Shown here piece after piece: positions 44,998-58,573 of a stretch of 64,000 nucleotides of DNA (the first letter of the stretch is position 1; every line of letters begins with the position of its first letter). Source of the stretch: Plantago major (taxonomy: Eukaryota > Streptophyta > Magnoliopsida > Lamiales > Plantaginaceae); assembly GCA_026545765.1 (NCBI GenBank), contig CM048843.1, positions 7,608,001 to 7,672,000 of the forward strand, given 5' to 3'. A model generated the notes under the pieces. It searched no databases. It was not told the origin of the DNA and saw only the letters and a program-made list of their open reading frames with translations. Position numbers and translations under genes: made by a program.

Positions 44998-46061
44998 CTC
45001 CTTTATTTATTCGAAAAGGTTGATTTACTGGATTAAAGAATAATCATTATATTACATGTTGGGGAAAGTGATGGAAAAGAAAGTGTAGGTGCAGATGGGA
45101 TTCGCTTAAGGTTGCGTATCGCCGCGTCCCTGATTGGTCAAACATCATCTCAATCCCTTCTTTTATCTCTAATTACAAAATGCATCATCATTTCAACCAT
45201 ATTGCATTTTCACCCTCCTATCTACTTTAATCCTACTTATATTATCTTGTGAAACTTATATATGAAACTACTACTGGTTTCTTAATCATTAGAGAAATTT
45301 GAATAATCACAAAATGTAAATGTGATTACTAGTAATGCGAAGGAATATGTGTGGTGCAACTAAATCCTTCCAATAATATTGAATGACCAAATTATATCAT
45401 TATAGACGACATTACATGATCAAAGATGACTTAACAAGAACTAATACACCACAACATTTTATTGGTAAACTAGGCCACATCCAACCTACATACCTAGTAG
45501 GAACCGACCAATCGACCCCTCCGGAACGGAACGTAGTCCCTACAAACACATGTTAACTTTTTGATCGAATTCGATTAATTCAAGGGATCTTATTCACTCA
45601 TAAATACCTATAAATGTCCATAATTTCCCATTTCAAATGTAAAAATTAATGGACTCTTTAACACTTTCTATATTGTTTACTTTTGTGGTCAACAAAATAA
45701 GTGAAAGTTGAAGATTGAGTATTTTTCATACTGAAAAATAATTTTTAAAAATGGAAGTGGATATGTGTGTGTGTGAAAGTTGTTTATTATTCAAATGAAA
45801 AAACAATAAAAATTGAATACAAGATGAATAATGGGTTGGTAAAATCGTAAATAGAATTGATTATAGTGTCTTAGTTAAGTGGGCTAGTTGGTCCAATAAT
45901 AAAAAAATGGAAATGATAATCTTTTGGTGGGACTATTATTATAATGGCAAAATGATAAGCTTGTACATGAACGGAGTAAAAACTAAAACTTGAGAGAACC
46001 TAGCTTGCATTGCTCCGAGCCTCCGAGTTACTATTTCTGGACTCTTAAATATCCCCTCACG
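44998..46061. other. AT-rich intergenic DNA
   Basis: I see no gene or paired transposon ends here. Confidence 0.5.
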
Positions 46062-46742
46062 TAGGGGTGTAAATGAAACGAACATTCATGAAAATTTCAC
46101 GAAAATTTTCAGTCAACGCTCAGTTCGTGTTCGAGTTTGACCTAATCGAACAGTTCGCGAACATGTTCGTTAATAAACGAACATGAACACGAACATATAA
46201 TTTATTGTTCGGTAGTTCGCGAACTGTTCGTGAACAAATTATATCTATAATAATTTTATATTATTTTATATATGGAGTATAATATTTTATAACCTAATCT
46301 ATCATTTCCATTTTCCACATAAGTTATAATACTTATGTCGTCCCAAATTCATTTACCCTCAGGCCGGCCATAAATTTTAAGATAAAAGTGAATAAAGTGA
46401 GAATATGATAATAATGTAGGAATGAGGATAAATAAAGTAGGAGAGATAATAAATAAAATGTGAGAGATAATGAATAAAGTAGGATAGAAAATTTCCATTA
46501 AAGGAATCAGAAGTTCAAATTGAGACGTCCCAAAATGAAATGCGGGAAGTTGAATTCGGGTCGGATGAGGTATTTTCTAAACCTATAATAGTTCGTGAAC
46601 TGTTCGTGAACATATTGAAACTTTAACGAACTGAACATGAACAAGTGTTGAGATGTTCGACGAACATGAACATGACATATATTAACGAACAAACGTTCGT
46701 TAAGGTGAATGTTCGGTTCGTTCGGTTCGAAATACACCCCTA
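46062..46742. mobile_element. Non-autonomous hAT-like element (681 bp)
   Basis: Ends TAGGGGTGTA...TACACCCCTA. CTCACG is repeated on both sides (46056-46061 and 46743-46748), shorter than the usual 8 bp. The subterminal regions are full of GTTCG/CGAAC words arranged as inverted repeats (for example GTTCGTGAAC). An AT-rich middle (about 46330-46520) may be a further nested insertion. Confidence 0.78.
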
Positions 46743-46863
46743 CTCACGGCGTGTCTAACTAGCTCCCTTTGCTACCAACAGTGCCACTTTCGAATCCCAT
46801 TTTGTGTGAAAATAAATCATACTCCAAATTACAATGATTACCAAAATCAATTTAAAGTTGAGT

Positions 46864-47095
46864 AAGTCTCCTGGGATAAGGTCTCTAGATAATTTATCTA
46901 AAGACGGACCTATATTGTCAAGAAAATCATCGATGTTATTAATCAGAACACTTATGTTCTCAACATTCGTGTTTTTTCACATTACAATAAGATTTGTTTC
47001 GTTAACAACATAGACATTTTGATTAATATATAATTTTATTGATAACATAAGCCGTATTTAGATAAGTTATCTAGAAACCGTCTCTCATGATACTT
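46864..47095. mobile_element. Small inverted-repeat element (232 bp)
   Basis: About 44 bp at each end are inverted copies with roughly 75% identity by eye. Each arm contains a local palindrome CTAGATAA-N-TTATCTA followed by ACGG or CCGT. No clear target duplication. Confidence 0.6.
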
Positions 47096-47693
47096 TATGT
47101 TTTAAGTTATATTGAAATTTGCAAATTAAAATTGCCATTTATTTAAATCTTTCCCTTTCCAACAAAACTTTAGGGAAACCGAGTGGGTATACTATCAGGC
47201 ATCAAGACGCACTGCCTTTCTAGGAAAATAGCCTTGAAACTGTCCCAAGACTTTTTTTTTATGTGGTCACAACAAACACAAATGATCAAGTTGTTAACCT
47301 TCACATCACACTAACCACTAACAGTATAAAGTGTAGAGATATGTATCAAATCAAATCAAATATTGCAAGGAATATGTTATCATACTTGGAATCCTAAACT
47401 AGACATTTAGATGCATCTAAAACTAAAGCTTGCAAGAACCACAACTTATACCACTACCTAAAGGGAGTTAAAAAATTCCCTAAAAAAAAAAAGACCTTTC
47501 TGAAGCTGCTTTGCATGACACATGAATGAGCGGGATCATCCATGCAAACAAATAATTGTCATCTCTTGTGCGTAAGCTTTCGAGAAATGGTAGTCAAGTG
47601 ATGTTAGTGTTTCAGTATGCAGTAAGAACGCCTCTCTGGAGGTCACACTTCCTTTACTGAGATTGCTGATTGAGCTTCTCAGTTGATATTGTA

Positions 47694-50600
47694 TTAGGGA
47701 AGCATTTCCTTTGTTGAGCTTGCTGGTAGACGTTGAGCTTGCAATACATGGCTTCTCAGACTCCACTGCATCACCTGGCACGAGAACTAATGTTACAAAA
47801 CTTTCGTATAGTTTGGTTTAATCAGAAAGATGAAAGATGGACTATGAGAGGTGCAAATTTACTCTGAGATTAGAATGGAATTAATTTTTTGATGCATTCA
47901 AATAGATGCATGCTCACCTGGAGGGGCATGAATGTTGCTGACAACAATTCTTTGCATTCGTCAAGTAAACCGTGTTCTCTAGCACTTAAATCAGAGAGCT
48001 CCGATACCAGCAGGTTCATATTCTCAGCCTGCACACAGATGGAGGCATAATTAACTTATGATCTGATCTGACACATTCACTCATTCACATTCTCATTGTT
48101 CAATGTAGTAAAATGTTAAACAAACGTGCAGAGCACGTAACAACATGATGAGCCATGGATGCGTAGCAATAATTTAAAAGGAAAAACTTGCCTTTTTCAG
48201 CAAAGAGCTTGTCGAAGACACTATCCCTTGCATCACATCAACGGCGGAAGAAATAGCCTCTTGGAGTTGTTCTACATCCATCTGTACATGTTAAGATACA
48301 GCAAAGAAGGATGAGCTTCGTCATACTTGGACTTCAAGGAAAGTGAAAATAAAAATGTCTACCCAAAACCAGCAAATATAAACCGTCATACCCTTGCACC
48401 AGCAACAATTGGGAGGCCGATAGCGCTAGCTTCCAGTGCTTTTATGGTGCCAGACACTGAATTGCAGTGATAAGACTCGTCCCGCCCCCACATTTCCAAA
48501 TGTGGTTCCTGCATTAAAAGCATTCTTTAGTACGGAGAAACATTTCACATTCGCATTATTATAAACCAAGCAGGACAGATTCCTCACACAAATCTTTTCA
48601 GTGACAGAAACAGGACATAGTACGTAATCCAACATATTACTGTGAAACTATCAACTGCCAGGAACCAATCTACATGCTCCCTAGTCCCTCCTACATGCAT
48701 GCTAGTTTATGGGGGAAAAAAGAAAATTGACTGGGAAAGGCATAGCAAAATGTAAGTGCGTGTGACCATTCAATACCAAAAGGATCACAGTTTAACCAGA
48801 TTAATCCAGTAAAATAAACATGGAAGAAAAATGAAGATAAAATGAAATTGGAAGTCTCACTTGTTTTTTAAGGAGAGCATACAGCTTGATATTATTTTGT
48901 AGCGTTTGCAGTTCAATCCTTTTGGCTTTAACACAGAATCGCAATCTTGAAGTGGTGGTCCAAACGTTGTAGAGGCTTTTCTGGCAAAGTTAAAAAGAAA
49001 GGTAGAAATTAGCTTTTTCACAAGGATGTTTCCATGACGAATCCAAACGAGTAACTAGCAAAGTCTAATCATTACATGATGAAACTGCTATCACCTTGTA
49101 AAACTAAAAAGCATGCATAAGAAAAGGAAATAAGCACAATCACTTTCTTAAGCAGTAACACAAGAAATATCCTCCATTTCTGGAGATTATAATATTTACT
49201 ATCATTATACTCCCTCCATTTCAGAGAAAGTGTTACATTTGAGCTTGACGTATTATTTGTCTTGAGTTAATTAATTACTCATAACGATAAGAGTAAATAA
49301 TTTAATAAAATCATATAATAAAAATTTAATTACTAAATTTTCATTATATAATTTTAATAATTTATTTATTAATATCGTTTAAGAAGAAAGTAATCGCTAA
49401 AACGATTAATTACGTAATAATAAAATGTAACAATTTTTCTAAAATGGAGGGAGTATTAAATAATGAAAGAACTATTGATTATTAATTTATTGGGGCATAA
49501 CATAACAATTTTTATCTCCATGATCCATCTCTTGATCCATTGCGCTTTGGCAAACAATATTTATTACTATCTGCGAAGAACTGAGCAAATTAAGGTAATT
49601 GTACGGAATTGTATCAGGAAACCTATTAGAAATTTGAAAATCAATGAACAGCATAGCAATAGCATTAGCGGAGATGACAAATCTAAAGTATCCAACAATC
49701 GGAGTTTGATGGTTATCATATTCACATGGGCAGCAAACATGCATGCATAAATTTGAATGCAAAAGAAAATCCATTTCCATATATGAAGTAACTAAATTTT
49801 AACTGCCAGAAACCAGTTCAAAACTTCAAAATCAGCAAGCAGTTGTAGGATTTCAGTGAATCACTTGGTCTGATATATTCGGTGCCAAACGGAATAAATT
49901 CTATGGTCTGTTCAAGTTGGATTGTTGAGCTAAAGATCAATCATCCCAGCACATAATTATACGAGAATAGCATTTACCCGAAAGAAGAATTGACTATGGA
50001 ACCTATAGGATTCCAAAATTAAATGAAGTGATAACAACTGACGAAATTCACGATATCCTTATCAAGTACATACACAGTTTGAGAAAGGCAATGCATGTAA
50101 ATATGAAGGTTGGATTATTTGTCCTAAAAAAGCCCATCTGCATTTTGTTCAACAGATTTATCTCTATAGAATTAAATAGTAGTATCATTTAAGGATCAAT
50201 ATAGTTAAAGAGTAAGGCAAACCTTTTTTATTTGTGATCTCTTCAACTTATCAGATCCCAGCCACAAAATGGTAAGCGTACGTACAACACATTATATCTA
50301 GTTAAACTCCCAAATGTCCAAATATGTAAGGAACAAGGACCGTGAAGTTTGACTTATGGAGATGACTACGTGAGTGAGTCAGATAATCCACCAAACAAAT
50401 TACAGAGAATAACATGTATTCCTAATCACATCCAAGCTTTAACTGTGAATTGAGGCTTGAGCAAAGTGTTCTTAACTTAGTCCACAGGCAAAAGAACAGA
50501 ATCCGAACCATCTTTGAACTACATCAAGTACTACTTCCAATATGTTATTAGATTCTGAACCATGACATACCATTTGAGACACCAACAATGATTCAGTTGA

Positions 50601-51939
50601 AATCAAAACATAAAATATAAAAGTATATTATGCTTTAAAAACACAATAAACGCAATTAGAACTGTAATTAGCTTGAAACCTAAACAATGGAAAAAATTAA
50701 TACCTCCGCCTTACTTATGTGTCCGGACAGGGACTTCTCTACCCTTGCATTGGCCAACCGCCACTGCAAGTGTCGGTTATACAGCATTCGCAAGTCATGC
50801 GCATCAGCAATTCGACTCTCCCCTGCCTTCCCTCTCCTCACCTCATTGTTAAAGCTCAGAATAGACGGAGTTCCACACACATTCCCATTGTTCATCGAAT
50901 TCTCTAAGCCACCTCTGTTTCTCATCGGACTAACCTTACCCCTCGAAACCGCACTAGTTGGTGTAGCCAAACTTTTCATTGGTGAAACCGGCCTAATACC
51001 TCGTCTAAGCGGTGATAACCCCCTGCTCGCACTAACTTCCTTAGACAAAGCTACAGGACTCTCACTCTGCAGCTTCTTTGCGAAATTCACTTTCGAAGTA
51101 TCTACCAGGATAGCAGCATTACGAATCCGGCTACTCTCCATAGCCGGAAACCGAGCCATTCCACGTGGCCTTCCCTTTTCACTACCAGTAGTACTCTTAG
51201 ATGAAACACTATCAGTATCCGAGTTCAACAAATCATTGTGCAGTTTAACATGTTTAATCTCAACATTGCTACTATTCTTATTGATTAGACTAATTTCATC
51301 TGCAGATTTTCTCTCTAGCTTAGTTTTAGTTCCTGATCCAGTTAACTTGAGTCTATCAGCACCAAAATCCAAACTCCGAGTCATAATACTCGAATTCTCA
51401 GCTCGCAATCTCCCAGGCCACAGCTGCTGCTTCTGATCAGTCGGCCTACAATTCTCCCTACCCTCCCTCACCGGCGTAACACCGGCTTTCGTTCTCTCCG
51501 GCGTACATTTCCTCAAATCCCGAGGAGTTTTCGCCTCACGCGCCGACATAGAATACGATTCCCCTTGAAACGACACCGATAGACTCCGAACGGACTTCAA
51601 CAAAGGCGTTGCGACAGGAATCGCACCTGGACGGCGTCTATCCGCCGAAATTGCCCTCGGCTGAGTCTTCGGAGTGGAATTGAGTGCTTTTGAAGCTCGA
51701 TTGGCGATCAACGGAGACTTCGACCTCTTCGAAGAATCGGAAGACGAGGTAGTAGTGGTTGTGGAATTGGAGGAGGAGGAGGATGATGAGGAAATCGACA
51801 GGTAGCGGGAGGTGACTTGGCGAGATTTGAGGCGGCGCGAGGGCTGATCATTATCGGAGACGGCGGCGGAGAGTAGCGGTGGTCGATTGTAGCGGTGGTG
51901 GTGCTTGGTGTTCGGAGATGACGCTACCGCGGTAGCCAT
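47694..51939 (-). CDS. QWRF-motif protein (SCO3/AUGMIN8 family)
   Basis: Six exons on the minus strand: 51939-50704, 48980-48861, 48508-48392, 48281-48192, 48028-47918 and 47774-47694 (stop TAA). All junctions are phase 0, giving 584 residues, a usual length for the family. Exon 1 encodes a long Ser/Pro/Arg-rich basic region and ends with the Q-W-R-L-A-N-A-R motif (Arg-Leu in place of Arg-Phe). Later exons carry the conserved DUF566-type helical region (K-R-I-E-L-Q, A-V-D-V-M-Q-G, L-L-D-E-C-K-E-L-L), and the last exon ends with V-M-Q-W-S-L-R-S-H-V-L-Q. Known members bind microtubules or join the augmin complex in cell division and growth. Intron 4 has a GC donor. Intron 1 (50703-48981) holds a Stowaway element. 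The gene looks intact. Confidence 0.9.
49210..49453. mobile_element. Stowaway-type miniature element in QWRF intron 1 (244 bp)
   Basis: Ends CTCCCTCCATTTCAGAGAAA...AAAATGGAGGGAG flanked by TA on both sides (49208-49209 and 49454-49455). These termini and the TA duplication are typical of Stowaway (Tc1/mariner) elements. Confidence 0.92.
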
Positions 51940-52300
51940 TTTAGCTAATGGAGGAGTGAAGCTTTTTTCAGTTTGTTGTCAGTTTCATTATCAGTAGGTG
52001 AATTTTGTGATCCTGAAAGTAGTAGTGAAATGCAGCAGTAGCAGGTGGTGTGGATACTAGTGAGAAATCGAAAAAAAGACTGGCAGTGAAGTCTGTATGC
52101 GAAGAGAAGGAAAATGATGGAGTGGTGGGTTTGATGAGTGGAGGTTGCACCAGATATGACCGTTGCGACTTCCAGTTCGTACAGGTGGTGGGAGGTTGGA
52201 TTAGTTGGGCACACTGGCAGTGCAGTTTATTGTATGTACAAGATAGCTCCTTCAAACAGAAAATATATCATGGTAGTAGTCCAAATATAAGGGGTATTAT
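51940..52300 (-). promoter_or_regulatory. Leader and proximal promoter of the QWRF gene
   Basis: Non-coding DNA directly upstream of the minus-strand start. Two overlapping short frames show no family features. I could not fix a TATA box or transcription start. Confidence 0.35.
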
Positions 52301-54677
52301 ACAAGTTTCTACTCAACTTGTTAACTCTCGATTTTAACTCCGTTGATTAGGTAATTGAATCTAGTTCGAACTCATTTAGGTATTTCCTACTTGTTTACCT
52401 AATGAGACGAGTGGAATATGAAAATAGGAAGAGGTATCTAATTCTCGTTTGATTACAAGATTAGTAGTGAAATAAAGTGGCTTGACTAAAATAAGGTTAT
52501 TTGGTAACAGTCAACCTTGTTTATTAGTCATCTAGAATGTATCAAAAAAAATTAAGCTACTTTGAGGTAAACTATTAAAAGTAAATAAATAAATCACCGT
52601 AATTAATCTTATAAAATAGCATGTAACTTGTCTTAATTTGTCAAGTATGTTAATTCAAATAATTTACCATGTCGGTTTTGAAATTTAGCTACGTTATCAA
52701 TAACCTTCTCAGCTTCATGTCACCTTATAAATGTCCAATCACCTTATTAATTTTTAGCTCTCAGTCACATACACGTTTTTTTCAAACATGCCCCCTAAGT
52801 ATATAAGGTAAAACGAGTTGGTAAGAACCGTAAGGTGAATTAAATGATTAGGTGATTGTCATCTTATCGACTGCTTTATTTCCTTGAACTGGAAAGTAAC
52901 GTTTTATATCAACTTAGTATATTCACAAACCATCTTCCTTTGAGCAAATCAAATGGAATTACTGACCAGGTCATGCAAAACATAGATAAGTTTATTTTCC
53001 TTCTCCATTACTGCTTTTTTTTTTTCATTTGAATTGAATTTACTGCCTTAATATGAGTCAATTACCATCTCAACAACCAATGGCACACTGTGCGTTGAAA
53101 GTTGAAACATAAATTAAAAAATTTATTGTAGAAATGGTCGTATTATGGGTGAATACAACTTTTGAACTAAAATTTAAATAAGGGTAGGCTAGATATTTAC
53201 TTACAACATTTAATTGTTGGAATATATAGAAATAAAAACTAACATCCATCTCCCGTGAGCTATCTGTGTACTCGATGTACTGTAGTGAACTGACATCTCT
53301 CTTTACTGCATACAAAATAAATTATAAAAATTTAAAGCTAGCTTAAAATGTTTCATTACTTGTTTTGTCTGGTTCCTTAATTATAATATTACACTACTCG
53401 TATAAAACTTGTCATTGTCTAGGATAATCCAATTATCCAACTATAATCTAATGTGTTAACTTAAAAAACAAAACAAAAAACTATAATGCAGTGTTTAGTT
53501 AGTCATTAAGCAAGCTATTTTGCTTCAGATTTAGCCAAAGGCATACAAATTAACTTATGACGGCAAAAGAAAGTGTATTACTCTACATTTACTAGTAATA
53601 TCGTGATTGGTAGACTTTGAGGTAACTTTAACTCCAACTAATCTCTTCTCATAGCTAGATATAACAATAACTCATCATCATTCATAATTCACTCATGTTC
53701 CTACTTGTTTTAGAGGCCATGGTCCGAAATTTAAAGGAAACATTATAGGTATATAGATATGATGAAAGTGTAAGGTATCATCATTAAATGTAATTATTTT
53801 GTTCAAAAGGAAAAATTTTGTTCAAAAGGAAAATTATAGTACGGGGTTTAATTAAGTATGAAAATGAACTATTTGAAACATAATGATGTTAAATTTGATA
53901 AGTAGATAAGTGCGCGCTTGATAGTGAGTAGTAATTCTTGTATAGATATTGGATATGGTGTACAAAGTCTTATACTAGTGCTACTCGATCGGAGTAATAA
54001 ATCGTTCGCCTCGGAGCAATGTACACTGACATTTAAGTGTAATAAATGTGTTTCCCGCATTAATGGACAGTTGGAAGGTATTTATAGGTTGATCCCAAAG
54101 TCTAATAGTAAGTGCATGCGAGGCCCTTCGATGTCTCCTTGTGTGATGCTCCACTATGCTTTGATAGCATCTCGAACCGAAGTGGACTAAGTCGAGTTGA
54201 ACGGTTGGGTCACTTTATAACGAACCGAACCAACTATGTATCATCAAAATTATATAACTTTTCTCAAACGTTATAATCAATCCTCTAATTTACACCAGAC
54301 GCTTAGGTCCTACAAGACGAATTTACATGACGATTGTTACTAAGTTATAACTAGTTAAGTTAAGTAGATGGGCAGTGGTTAATTGCACTGGGAGGTTATA
54401 AAGCCGAAAGTAAAAAAGGACTGTTCCTTCCACTGCCCTTAACGCAAAGGAGCTATGGATTATTACCTTAACTTTTTCTTCCACCATAAAGATAAAGGAA
54501 AGTCACATGCAATTATGCACACACTCATTATATATGTGCTACCTTAGTCTTAAGGCATCTTTGTGCCCTTTATGGTGATATTATGACCTGTGTCACTACT
54601 TATTTTCCAACTTCAATTCTCTATTCAATGCAGTGACATCCTAAACAATTGATCACGGTGTTTGCCAATTTAATTTG
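52300..54677. other. AT-rich intergenic DNA
   Basis: No gene, RNA or paired transposon ends recognised. A small T-rich tract lies at 53014-53026. Confidence 0.5.
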
Positions 54678-54688
54678 ACATTAATCAG

Positions 54689-55649
54689 AGCATAGGGTGT
54701 AGGGACGTAGTGAGTATAGAGGATGACACTTTGCCAACCGTACTCGTGTCATATGATTGCATCTTAAATTTATTGCCACTTGTTCTTCGGGAGTATAGGG
54801 TGTAGGGATGTGATTAGTATGTGACTTATTATTGGTATTTTCTTTATGTTACAATCTATAATCGCGTCTTAAATTACTTGCCACTTGCTTTGTTAAGAGC
54901 ATAGGGTGGAGGGGCGTTGACAAATATGTGTTGTTTTATTTTGATTTGACGGTTTCTTTGACAATTTTGACCACATCTTAAATTGCTTACCACTTGCTTT
55001 GATTAAGAGCATATGGTGGAGGGGTGTTGGCAATGGAGGGTTGTTGTTCATGGCTTTGACGGTTTTGTATAGCAATCTATGACCACATCTTAAATTGCTT
55101 GTCACTTGCTTTGATGAAGAGCATAGGGTGGAGGGGTGTCGGCAAATATAGGTTGTAATACTGTGAATTGACGGACTGTTTGAGCACAATTAATGACATC
55201 ACCTTAAATTGCTTGCCACTTGCTCTGTTAAAGAGCATAGGGTGTAGGGGTGTAGGCTAACATAGATTGATGCTTGGTTTTTGGATTTAACGGATATTAG
55301 TACTTGAGCTATTGGAGTTTGTATTTGGAACAGCTGGGTTTGGTGGATCAAGGAAATGAAGTTTTAAGGTATCATGGACCATGCAAAGCAACTTGAAGTC
55401 TGTCTATTTTGGGATGCATTTAGGGGTGAAGGAAATGGCAATTGTTGAAGTGTATGCCTAATTACAGGAAAATGACATGATGGTTTGATGAGTGTTTAGT
55501 AAAGTGATGAAACTAATTGATAGAATGTTCTTGCGGAATTCTCGTATTGGTGGGTTTTGGTGTAATGTTTGAGTTTTGTTGAGCATTTCTTATGCTCGTG
55601 TAGACGATTTTTATTTTTAATAAATTTTGCCGATTCAAAAAAAAAAAAT
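54689..55649 (+). mobile_element. Poly(A)-tailed retroposon built of ~110-bp monomers
   Basis: An 11-bp direct repeat ACATTAATCAG lies at 54678-54688 and 55650-55660. The insert ends in a run of A (about 55637-55648), as expected of target-primed reverse transcription. The first ~600 bp consist of about five and a half diverged monomers, each starting near GCATAGGGTG(T/G)AGGGG (about 54690, 54795, 54899, 55009, 55121, 55236) and containing CTTAAATTGCTTGCCACTTG. A unique 3' part of about 380 bp follows. No protein frame of a LINE is present, so it needs another element's enzymes or is a copied host RNA. Confidence 0.7.
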
Positions 55650-55660
55650 ACATTAATCAG

Positions 55661-56585
55661 GATTACTTGTTGCATAGAAAAACCCTACTAATAGTTATAC
55701 GGAAATTAAGAATGAGTGACTTGGAGCACCACATTACTTGAGAAACACTTCATGCATTGTGGCAAATTAATACTCAGGAATAAAGTGGCAACAATTGATC
55801 ATGTGTAGTGCTTCAACAAGAAGTATGCATGGTTATGACCAACAAAAGTAGTACTGAACATGGAATGTTCACCACTTTTTTATGTTCCTTCCCGATGCGA
55901 TGTGGCGTGCCAACACACTCCTAAATTGTAGATTTCGCGCTCCCACTTAACGAGTTGGCTAATACTTCACTGTATATTTTTTTCTTTCTTAATGACAAAT
56001 TTATTAATAAACGAGCAAAGATAGAAATAGCTTCTCACAAATTATAAAAATTCTCCATCTCACACAAGTATAACATAGGGAAAACTTTGTCTCAGACTAA
56101 TGTAATACAAGTATTGATGTCAAAATCCGTCTTCGGCGGGGGTTGTAATTCAATGAGTACCTACAAAACGATTAGTTTTATTGGCGAGGGGTTGGATTTA
56201 ACATAACCGAAGCCCGAAGGGATACTATATTGATAGTGTACTTAAGAGTCAATTGTGTATTTACCTTGTCGTGTGCTAGCCTTGTATACATATTATGTTT
56301 TATATAGGTAATCAGGCTAGGCCAACATGAATGAGTTTGTACCTAGCTAGAATTGGACATCAACTATTGGGCTTGAACCTTGCTAGATGTCTTGGACTTG
56401 ATATTCTATTAACTCGGTTTGTTCCTTTTTAACTTTTATACCGCATCAATGAGGGTGACTTTCTCTGTTTATTTTTTATACTAATTCTAGAAAAAGGCCT
56501 GACTTAATTTCCATTAGAATAGTAAAAGCCAGCTTTTTAAGTTGCTCGCGGTCAGCGGTCAGACCAGCGCGCGGTCAGCATTAAT
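55661..56585. other. Intergenic DNA, no gene seen
   Basis: I see no supported exon or element here. Confidence 0.45.
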
Positions 56586-56935
56586 TCCCCAAATTATAAA
56601 AACTCACAGACACAACATTAACTACCCCAGTTATAAAAACTCAAAGACACAACATAAATTCCCCAGTTATAAAAACTCACAGACACAACATTAATTCTCC
56701 TAGTTATAAAAACTCACATACACAACATAAATTACCCAGTTATAAAAACTCACAGACACAACATAAATCTCACAGATGCAAAAACCCATAGACACCAGAT
56801 AAATCTCCCAGATAAGTCCAAACTTTCATCTGCTCTTTTTTTCTTAGTGCGTCAGATGTAAAAACCTACAGTCACAACATAAATTCCCCCAGTTATAAAA
56901 ACTCATGGACACAACATTAATTCTCTCATATAGCT
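56586..56935. repeat. Tandem repeat, unit about 38 bp
   Basis: The core GTTATAAAAACTCACAGAC, followed by ACAACATAAATTCCCCA, recurs about eight times with drift. Copies in 56780-56870 are more degenerate. There are no unique spacers of constant size. Confidence 0.85.
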
Positions 56936-57899
56936 TACACTAGTCTAATGTGGTCTTTCCTATTGTATAGGAAAATCAGGCCTTTTACTAGACTTTCTCT
57001 AATCCTTTCGCCTATCCCTTATGTGTTGTTTGGTAGGAAACTCCAATGGAGTAGGATGTTGACTGGGAATTGCGATTTTGAGATTGGTGATGACCGAGAT
57101 TCCTTCGATTAATGTGCAGTGGGGTTTTCTGGGTTTATATTGAGATTTTGACAGAGGTTGTGTGAATTTTGGGTGTTTGGTAGGGAAAAAAGCAAAAAAG
57201 CTAATGGTAAGGTGTTGTCATCATTTTGTGTTTGGTAAGGAAAAGTAAAAGCGGGTAGTATGGTATTTTAATGATTTTGGATGTTTTGAACAATAAAAGC
57301 CTATATTCTTAAGTTTAATTATACATACTAATAGTTAAACCGGGTAAAATACAAAAAGGGTACCTTAATGTGTGCCATGTACAAATAAGGTACTCGATGT
57401 GTCAAATCAATGTTTTAAATTTGTTTATAGCCAAGAGTCTTCTCAACACTACGAAAACTTGTAGTGCAGTGAAGTTAACCCTGAGGTCGGTCTCGAAGGA
57501 CGTAACTAAGCTGAGTTGCGTTTACGAATTGTAATAACAGTATTAAAAGCCGTAAATGTTTGTTTGCTTCGGCAGCAGAGTGATTATTCTAACAAATATG
57601 CAGACTAACTAGAAAACTGATTAACTTTACGAGAGGAATATATATGAGAGGGAATTATGGTGTGGTGACAGAAAACAAGCTAGCTAGCAGGAAACATGCA
57701 ACAATAATGATGTCGATTTACTCTAGTTAACATTGGGACACGTCCTACCGATTATTACACTGCTCTAGAATTTTCTAGGCAGACACCTTACATCACATAA
57801 GGTACGAAGGCTCTATGACAATGATTTAACTATAATTTGTTCTAGAAAACAGATAGCGTTAGTGAAGGCGTCAATTCCATTAAGCTACAATTAACAAGC
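56936..57899. other. Intergenic DNA, no gene seen
   Basis: Contains a short palindrome starting CACTACGAAAACT at 57447, but no CACTA subterminal repeats beside it. Nothing else supported. Confidence 0.45.
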
Positions 57900-58095
57900 T
57901 ACAGTGAAACCTCCTTAAATTAATACTCGATAAATTAATAATCTCGATAAAATTAATAATTTATCCGGTCCCGACTTGGGACCAATACAAATTTGGACCC
58001 CAATCAATAAAATAATAAGATAATAATTTTTTTGAAATCCCACTGTATATATATTGGTCCCAACGAAACTATAAATTAATAATTACTAAAAGATT

Positions 58096-58234
<139 letters not shown>

Positions 58235-58354
58235 ATTATCCACTTACAAATTTCTAAGATTGTTAAGTAAAAAATGAATTTATAGTTACTTGTTTTTTGT
58301 TGAACTTCAAATATATATTGAGTTCATCTCTAATCTCCTCATTGCACTCGAGAG

Positions 58355-58573
58355 TTATAACGTTGTCTTCTTGTACTGCAATAAAAAGCTTTGAAGAGTT
58401 TTTTCCGCTTGCAATGCTTCTTTTTGAGTGACTGGTTCCAAAGCCATTGAATCATTCCCAGCTTCATCATCTACCGGATTTTGAATGGTATCCGCCACCA
58501 TTTCTTCTATGATATGAATTTCAAAACATTCAGCGAAAACAATGGGAAAATCTAGCAAGTGATTCACATTCAT
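58355..58573 (-). pseudogene. Possible C-terminal remnant of a pogo/Tigger-type transposase
   Basis: 72 residues, acidic, with E-E-M-V-A-D-T-I-Q-N-P and a Gln/Leu-rich end (A-E-K-T-L-Q-S-F-L-L-Q-Y). This resembles the tail after the DDE domain of jerky/Tigger-type transposases, and the location inside a pogo-type element supports it. The catalytic part is gone. Confidence 0.45.

Noticed and set aside
50687..51436. Long plus-strand open frame (249 codons) opposite QWRF exon 1
   Set aside because: It is the mirror of a Ser/Arg-rich real exon and has no family features; the minus-strand model explains all splice sites.
56586..56935. CRISPR-like repeat array
   Set aside because: Plant nuclear DNA, drifting tandem units without unique spacers of fixed length.
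57447..57466. CACTACGAAAACT as the missing left end of CACTA element 1
   Set aside because: No GACGGAT subterminal repeats follow it, the flanking 3 bp do not match those after 61104, and the sequence is only a local palindrome.
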